Source of the DNA: an uncultured Gemmobacter sp.
Lineage (GTDB): Bacteria; Pseudomonadota; Alphaproteobacteria; Rhodobacterales; Rhodobacteraceae
Assembly (NCBI GenBank): GCA_937983495.1
Contig: CALKAA010000517.1
Span: 1-10,192, forward strand
Length of the DNA stretch: 10,192 bases
Direction: 5' to 3'
Made by a program: the position numbers and the translations under genes. A model generated the notes under the pieces. The model did no database searches, was not told where the DNA came from, and saw nothing but the letters and a program-made list of their open reading frames with translations. Shown here one piece after another: positions 5,779 through 10,192 of this stretch. The stretch's first letter is position 1. Each line of letters begins with the position of its first letter.

Positions 5779-6174
5779 TTGGCGCATCATGCCATGCTGA
5801 TCGAGGATGAACCGCATATCACCGAGGCGATCCGGTTTCTGCTGAGCCGGGATGGCTGGCAGGTGAGTGCGCTGCGGGATGGGGGGGAGGCCGAGGCGGC
5901 GGTGCGGGCGGCACGGCCTGATCTGCTCATTCTGGATCTGATGTTGCCGGGGCGGTCCGGGCTGGAGATCCTCAGTGCGCTGCGCGCCGATGCCGAATTT
6001 GCGGCTTTGCCCGTGATGATGCTGACGGCCAAGGGGCAAGGGCGCGACCGCGAGGCGGCAGAGCGCGCAGGAGCCAATCTGTTCATGGCCAAGCCGTTTT
6101 CCAATGCCGAATTCGTTGCGGCGGCGCGGTCGCTGGTGCCGGTGACTGACCCTGCGTCCGGGGGCGGCGCGTGA
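5779..6174 (+). CDS. Single-domain response regulator (CheY-like receiver)
   Basis: This 131-residue protein is a complete receiver with no output domain. It has the acidic pair Glu9-Asp10 (LIEDEPH), the phospho-acceptor Asp53 in LLILDLMLPGRSG, the switch Thr83 (MMLTAKG) and the conserved Lys105 in AKPF; a short Pro/Gly tail follows. It would take phosphate from a histidine kinase, most likely the hybrid transporter kinase two genes downstream. With no DNA-binding domain it should act through protein contacts or as a phosphorelay carrier. The TTG start at 5779 is backed by GGAGG 7 bases upstream and leaves a normal lead-in to the first beta strand; the ATG at 5794 would start within that strand. 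Its stop overlaps the next gene's start (GTGA), so the genes are translationally coupled. Confidence 0.93.
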   Translation: MAHHAMLIEDEPHITEAIRFLLSRDGWQVSALRDGGEAEAAVRAARPDLLILDLMLPGRSGLEILSALRADAEFAALPVMMLTAKGQGRDREAAERAGANLFMAKPFSNAEFVAAARSLVPVTDPASGGGA

Positions 6175-6518
6175 GGCGGCGCAGCCCGGTCTTTCTGGCC
6201 CGGCGCGCCTATCGTCTGCGCCGGTTGCGCGATGCGGCACGCCTGCTGCCTCTGGCCGGGGCCTTCCTGCTGCTGCTGCCGATCCTGTGGGAGCCTGCCG
6301 GGGGCGCGGCGCGCGAGACGGCCTGGGATGGCGTTTACCTGTTCGTGATCTGGGGGCTGTTGATCGGGGCGGCGGCCTGGCTCGCGCGGGGGCTGGTGGC
6401 GGGCGAGGACAGCGATGACGACATCGCAGCAGATACGGCGATAGAAGCCATGTCAGACAGCCCGCCGGACAGTCCGACCGATGGCCCCGCAGGCGGCCTT
6501 GCAGGCGGAGGGCGCTGA
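6171..6518 (+). CDS. Small membrane protein with two predicted TM segments, between receiver and kinase
   Basis: Function unknown. The 115-residue product starts with an Arg-rich segment, has TM1 at about 25-42 (LLPLAGAFLLLLPILW) and TM2 at about 54-75 (GVYLFVIWGLLIGAAAWLA), and ends in a 40-residue acidic and then Gly/Pro-rich tail that looks disordered. Positive residues before TM1 suggest a cytosolic N-terminus and, with two segments, a cytosolic tail. The GTG start at 6171 overlaps the receiver's stop by GTGA, and its own TGA overlaps the kinase ATG by one base, so it is made in step with both. I considered the small subunit of two-component solute symporters (DUF4212 type), but the sequence does not show that family's aromatic-rich pattern. 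A stabilising or sensory partner of the kinase is a guess from position only. Confidence 0.78.
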   Translation: MRRRSPVFLARRAYRLRRLRDAARLLPLAGAFLLLLPILWEPAGGAARETAWDGVYLFVIWGLLIGAAAWLARGLVAGEDSDDDIAADTAIEAMSDSPPDSPTDGPAGGLAGGGR

Positions 6519-9217
6519 TGCCATTCAACCTGCTGGTTCTGGCCTGTCTCAGCTATGCCATCCTGCTGTTTGCCATTGCCTTTGCCGCCGAGCGCAACAT
6601 GCAGGCCGGCGCGGCGCGCTGGTTGCGCTCGCCTCTGGTCTATACGCTCTCCCTGTCGATCTATTGCACGGCCTGGACCTTTTATGGCGCGGTGGGCTAT
6701 GCCGCGCGCTCGGGACTAGAATTTGCCACGATCTATCTGGGGCCGACCCTCGTCTTCGTGGGCTGGTGGTGGATCTTGCGCAAGCTGGTGCGGATTGGCC
6801 GCAGGCAGCGGGTCACCTCGATTGCGGACATGATTTCAAGCCGTTACGGCAAGTCGAACCTGCTGGGCGTCATTGTCACGGTGATGTGTGTGGTGGCGGC
6901 CACGCCCTATATCGCGCTGCAACTGCAATCGGTGACGCTGAGCTTCGGGGTTTTTGCGACGGCGGGCACCTATGGCTGGGCATTGCCCGATACCAACTCC
7001 ACGGCGCTTTGGGTGGCGGTGGGGCTGGCGCTGTTCACGATCCTGTTCGGCACCCGCAATCTGGACGCCAATGAGCAGCACACCGGCATCGTGACCGCCA
7101 TCGCGGTCGAGGCGGTGGTGAAACTGGTCGCGCTGCTGGCTGTCGGCATCTATGTGGTCTGGGTGCTGGCTGATGGGCCGGTGGATATTTTCGAGCGCAT
7201 CAATGCCTCGGCCCTGGCGGATTGGGAGTTGATCCCCTCGCGCTGGACCGGGCTGATTGCGCTGTCGGCGGCGGCGGTGCTGTGTCTGCCGCGGATGTTT
7301 CAGGTGCTGGTGGTGGAATGCAGCGACGAGCGCAATCTGGCCACGGCAAGCTGGGCCTTTCCGCTCTATCTGGCGGCGATGAGCATCTTTGTGGTGCCGA
7401 TTGCGGTGGTGGGGTTGCAGATGCTGCCGGCGGGTGCGAACCCCGATCTTTTCGTGCTGACGCTGCCGTTGAGTCAGGGCCAGGGGGGGCTGGCCATGCT
7501 GGCTTTCCTGGGCGGGTTTTCTTCGGCCACGTCGATGGTGATCGTGGCCTCCATCGCGCTGTCAACCATGGTGTCGAACCATATCGTGATGCCGTTGTGG
7601 CTGAGCCTGCGACCGACGCGCGAGGTGACGGGGGATGTGCGGCGGCTGGTGCTGCATGCGCGGCGGTTTTCCATCGCCGGGGTGCTGGGGCTGGGCTATC
7701 TGTATTATTCGCTCTCGGGGGGCTCGGCGGCCTTGGCAGCCATCGGGCTGATCTCTTTCGTCGGCGTGGCGCAGATGCTGCCCGCGATGCTGGGCGCGAT
7801 CTTCTGGCGGGGGGCCACGCGGGTCGGGGCCTCGGCGGGGCTGTGCATCGGCTTTGCGGTCTGGGCCTATACCCTGTTCCTGCCCTCTTTCGGGCCGGGC
7901 GGGGTCTATTCCCTGTCGATGTTCATGGAGGGGCCCTTCGGCATTGGCTGGCTGCGGCCGCAGGCCTTGTTCGGCGTGGCGGGGATGGACCCGCTGATCC
8001 ATGCGCTGTTCTGGAGCCTGAGCCTGAACACGGTGGCCTTTGCCATCGGCTCGCTGGTGTCCTTTCCCACCCCGGTGGAGCGGGTGCAGGGGCTGGCCTT
8101 CGTCAATGTCTTTGACACCGAGCGCACCGAGCCGCTGGCCTGGGAGACCGGGCAGGTGGAAACCGAGGAGTTGCTGAAGCTGGCGCAGCGCATTCTGGGT
8201 GATGAACAGGCGCTGACCTTCTTTGAACATGCGGCGGCAGAGCAGGGCACGGGCGGTTATCTGCCTGACCCGACGCCGGAATTTCTGGATGCGCTGGAGC
8301 GCAAGCTGGCGGGTGCCGTGGGGGCGGCGGCGGCCCATGCGATGATAGCGGAACTGGCCGGGCGGGCGCGGGTGACGGTGGCCGATCTGATGCGCGTGGC
8401 CGATGAAACCGCGCAGATCATGGAATATTCGGGCCGGCTGGAGGCGCAGCGCGCCGAGATGGAGCGCACGGCACGGCAGCTTCGGGAGGCCAATGAAAAG
8501 CTGACGCAACTGTCGATCCAGAAGGATGCCTTCCTCAGCCAGATCAGCCATGAGCTGCGCACGCCGATGACCTCGATCCGGGCGTTTTCGGAAATCCTGA
8601 TGGAGGGCGACGTGCCGCCCGAGGTGGCCTCGGGGCAGGCGCGGATCATTCATGAGGAGGCGATCCGGCTCACGCGGCTATTGGATGATCTGCTGGATCT
8701 GAGCGTGCTGGAAAATGGCACGGTGCAGTTGGATCTGCGGCTGGCCAGTTTGAACGAGCTGATTGACCGGGCCTTGCGGTCGGCAGCCCAGGTGCGGCCT
8801 GAGCGGGTGTTCACGATCTGGCGCGATTTGCCCTCGGAGGCATTGTTCCTGCGCACCGACCCGGATCGCCTGTCGCAGGTTTTCATCAATCTGGTGTCGA
8901 ACAGTCGCAAGTATTGCGATGCGGCGAGGCCGGAGCTGCGCATCAATGTCAAGCAGCGCGGCGCGCGGGTGATCGTCGATTTCATCGACAACGGCTCGGG
9001 CATTCCGAAGGACAAGCAGCAGATCATTTTCGAGAAATTCGCGCGCCTCAGCGATCAGACCCGCGCCGGGGGGGCGGGGCTGGGGCTGGCGATCTGCCGC
9101 GAGATCATGGCCAATCTGGGCGGCACCATCGCCTATCTGCCTGCGCAAGGGGGGGCGGCCTTTCGCGTGACGCTGCCCTTGCGGCTGGAAAAACACCCTT
9201 TTGCAGATGCAGCGTAA
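6518..9217 (+). CDS. Sodium/solute symporter-STAC-sensor histidine kinase fusion
   Basis: This 899-residue inner-membrane protein joins an SLC5/SSS transporter to a histidine kinase. Residues 1 to about 515 hold roughly thirteen hydrophobic segments with symporter hallmarks such as SIYCTAWTFYGAVGYAARSG (about 46-65). Residues about 552-635 match the STAC domain that links such transporters to kinases (LLKLAQRILGDEQ to VADLMRVADE). A short coiled coil leads to the HisKA helix, FLSQISHELRTPMTSIRAF with phospho-acceptor His678. The ATPase part has Asn791 and Asn795 of the N box, DNGSGI from Asp824, and GGAGLGLAI near 850. Layouts of this type are known from CbrA (which adds a PAS domain) and CrbS, which control use of amino acids or acetate; here I see no PAS or fused receiver. 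The substrate cannot be read from sequence. The ATG at 6518 has GGAGGG 5 bases upstream and overlaps the previous stop. Confidence 0.93.
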   Translation: MPFNLLVLACLSYAILLFAIAFAAERNMQAGAARWLRSPLVYTLSLSIYCTAWTFYGAVGYAARSGLEFATIYLGPTLVFVGWWWILRKLVRIGRRQRVTSIADMISSRYGKSNLLGVIVTVMCVVAATPYIALQLQSVTLSFGVFATAGTYGWALPDTNSTALWVAVGLALFTILFGTRNLDANEQHTGIVTAIAVEAVVKLVALLAVGIYVVWVLADGPVDIFERINASALADWELIPSRWTGLIALSAAAVLCLPRMFQVLVVECSDERNLATASWAFPLYLAAMSIFVVPIAVVGLQMLPAGANPDLFVLTLPLSQGQGGLAMLAFLGGFSSATSMVIVASIALSTMVSNHIVMPLWLSLRPTREVTGDVRRLVLHARRFSIAGVLGLGYLYYSLSGGSAALAAIGLISFVGVAQMLPAMLGAIFWRGATRVGASAGLCIGFAVWAYTLFLPSFGPGGVYSLSMFMEGPFGIGWLRPQALFGVAGMDPLIHALFWSLSLNTVAFAIGSLVSFPTPVERVQGLAFVNVFDTERTEPLAWETGQVETEELLKLAQRILGDEQALTFFEHAAAEQGTGGYLPDPTPEFLDALERKLAGAVGAAAAHAMIAELAGRARVTVADLMRVADETAQIMEYSGRLEAQRAEMERTARQLREANEKLTQLSIQKDAFLSQISHELRTPMTSIRAFSEILMEGDVPPEVASGQARIIHEEAIRLTRLLDDLLDLSVLENGTVQLDLRLASLNELIDRALRSAAQVRPERVFTIWRDLPSEALFLRTDPDRLSQVFINLVSNSRKYCDAARPELRINVKQRGARVIVDFIDNGSGIPKDKQQIIFEKFARLSDQTRAGGAGLGLAICREIMANLGGTIAYLPAQGGAAFRVTLPLRLEKHPFADAA

Positions 9218-9228
9218 CCCTTTCTAAA
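9214..9228 (+). promoter_or_regulatory. CtrA-like box at the end of the kinase gene, upstream of the FliM-like gene
   Basis: GTAA (9214-9217), seven bases, then TAAA (9225-9228) approximates the CtrA consensus TTAA-N7-TTAA with one mismatch in each half and exact spacing; the CC after the first half and C after the second also suit alphaproteobacterial sites. It lies about 72 bases before the FliM-like start, and CtrA controls motility genes in Rhodobacterales. The match is imperfect, so it may be chance. Confidence 0.35.
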
Positions 9229-9288
9229 CGCTTTGCCCGATAAGGTCGGGACAAGGGCAGAAACGTCCGGTGTTTTCTGGGACCGTTT

Positions 9289-9293
9289 GGAGA
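9289..9293 (+). promoter_or_regulatory. Ribosome binding site for the FliM-like gene
   Basis: GGAGA lies 7 bases before the GTG at 9301, the first plausible start after the kinase stop in that frame. Confidence 0.5.
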
Positions 9294-9300
9294 CGATTCC

Positions 9301-10192
9301 GTGGATCAGGGTGTGATCAGACGCAAGCTGGCGGCGGCCGCACGCGACGGGCAGGCCCCGCCCGTTGTGGGTGGGGCTGAACGCGCCTTGCCGCTGGCGC
9401 TGGCGCGGGCCGCGCGCGATGGCTTTGGCCTGGCGCTGGATTGCGTGGCGGTGCGACCCCATCGCTATTCACTGGCCGAATTGCTGGAACTGCCGCCCGA
9501 ACGTGCATTGATCCTGCTGCTGGAGGGCCCGCGCGAGGCGATCGGAGTGCTGGTGATGGATGCCGATATGCTGGCCGGGCTGATCGAGGCGCAGACACTG
9601 GGCAAGGTGACGGCGCAGCCGGTGCTGCCGCGCAAGCCCACCCGGACCGATGCCGCGATGATGGCGGATTGGGTGGATACGGTCATGGCCGAGCTGGAGG
9701 AACAGCTTTTGACCGAGGAAGATCTGGTCTGGACCGATGGCTTCCGGTATTCCAGCCATCTGGACGAGCCGCGCCCGCTGGCGCTGCTGCTGGAGGATAC
9801 CAGCTACAAGGTGTTGACGGTGGAGGCCGATCTGGCCGCAACCCGGCGGGGACAGATGATCCTGGCGCTGCCCGCCGATGGCCATGGCCGCCGCCCGCAG
9901 CGGCAGACGGCGGCGGTTTCTCCTGATCCGCTGGAAGGCGCGCGTTTCGCCCAGGCGCTTGGGGATCAGGTGCTGGAGGCGGAGGTGTTGGTTCAGGGGG
10001 TGCTGACGCGGCTGTCCTTGCCGCTGGCACAGGTGCTGGCGATGAAGCCGGGGGATCTGCTGCCGCTGCCGCATGCCGCGCTGGACCGGATCGAAGTGAC
10101 GGGTCTGGATGGGCGCGGGCGGGGGCAGGGCAAGCTGGGCCAAAGCAAGGGAATGCGGGCGGTGCGGCTTACGCAATGCGGCGATACCGATC
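9301..10192 (+). CDS. FliM/FliN-family flagellar motor switch-like protein (3' partial)
   Basis: The frame is open from a GTG at 9301 to the window edge, giving at least 297 residues. The C-terminal part (about residues 216-290) is a SpoA/FliN-type domain: FAQALGDQVLEAEV, LPLAQVLAMKPGDLLPLP with the family's GD turn, then a variable loop and MRAVRL. In flagellar switches this domain builds the C-ring; related domains occur in type III secretion. The N-terminal two thirds is Arg/Ala/Leu-rich, with ALILLLEGPREAIGVLVMD and a WVDTVMAELEEQLL helix, resembling the FliM middle domain in general form only. The N-terminal CheY-binding motif of true FliM (the DEIDALL type) is absent. I recall similar orphan FliM/FliN proteins in Rhodobacteraceae outside the main flagellar cluster. 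It has its own ribosome site and an 83-base gap from the kinase gene, so it may be a separate unit. Confidence 0.8.
   Translation, partial: MDQGVIRRKLAAAARDGQAPPVVGGAERALPLALARAARDGFGLALDCVAVRPHRYSLAELLELPPERALILLLEGPREAIGVLVMDADMLAGLIEAQTLGKVTAQPVLPRKPTRTDAAMMADWVDTVMAELEEQLLTEEDLVWTDGFRYSSHLDEPRPLALLLEDTSYKVLTVEADLAATRRGQMILALPADGHGRRPQRQTAAVSPDPLEGARFAQALGDQVLEAEVLVQGVLTRLSLPLAQVLAMKPGDLLPLPHAALDRIEVTGLDGRGRGQGKLGQSKGMRAVRLTQCGDTD

Noticed and set aside
7562..8653. 363-codon minus-strand open frame inside the symporter-kinase gene
   Set aside because: Composition is dominated by Arg, Gln, Pro and His with no domain, and the plus strand encodes conserved symporter, STAC and HisKA motifs over the whole span.
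9233..9254. Small hairpin (CCCGA/TCGGG) after the kinase gene as a terminator
   Set aside because: The stem is only 5 bp before a bulge and no T-run follows, so it is not supported as a terminator.
9441..9926. 161-codon plus-strand frame within the FliM-like gene, and a 235-codon minus-strand frame at 9469-10176
   Set aside because: Both overlap a frame open from 9301 to the window edge that encodes a SpoA domain; their products are Gly/Arg/Ala or Arg/Gln/His-rich with no motif.

Overview
The window reads as chromosomal DNA of a high-GC alphaproteobacterium, most likely Rhodobacterales (Rhodobacter/Paracoccus/roseobacter type). The reasons are the ribB-ribH-nusB order, a RibB with a decayed GTP cyclohydrolase II tail, strong GC bias at third codon positions, and a solute-symporter/histidine-kinase fusion beside an orphan FliM/FliN-like gene. 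I saw no rRNA, tRNA, CRISPR array, insertion sequence or integrase. No gene-free stretch exceeds 300 bases.

Layout. (1) 1-2073, plus strand: the end of a riboflavin operon, ribB (5' end outside the window), ribH and nusB. The genes are spaced by 6 bases and then by an ATGA overlap, and a hairpin with a short T-run follows nusB. (2) 2182-2574, plus: a small META/HslJ-type lipoprotein. (3) 2611-3394, minus: two adjacent genes for paralogous exported proteins of unknown function that share four cysteines. (4) 3495-5597, minus: a two-gene cassette of a membrane-anchored coiled-coil protein and a soluble helical-repeat-like protein. The upstream gene is much richer in A+T than anything around it. 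I recognise no family for either; this is the best candidate for an undescribed system. (5) 5610-5778: a 169-bp divergent control region with a promoter candidate on each strand. (6) 5779-9217, plus: a stand-alone receiver, a two-TM small membrane protein and an 899-residue SLC5 symporter-STAC-histidine kinase, all joined by stop/start overlaps. (7) 9301 to the window end, plus: a FliM/FliN-family protein with a C-terminal SpoA domain, cut by the window edge, with a CtrA-like TAA-type motif at the end of the kinase gene.

How the genes work together. RibB and RibH supply and use the four-carbon unit for lumazine synthesis; a functional GTP cyclohydrolase II must come from elsewhere in the genome. 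The kinase operon looks like a solute-responsive phosphorelay whose receiver has no DNA-binding output, so it probably acts through protein contacts. The nearby FliM-like gene and CtrA-like site raise, without proving, a link to motility. Several starts are TTG or GTG and were chosen by Shine-Dalgarno placement.
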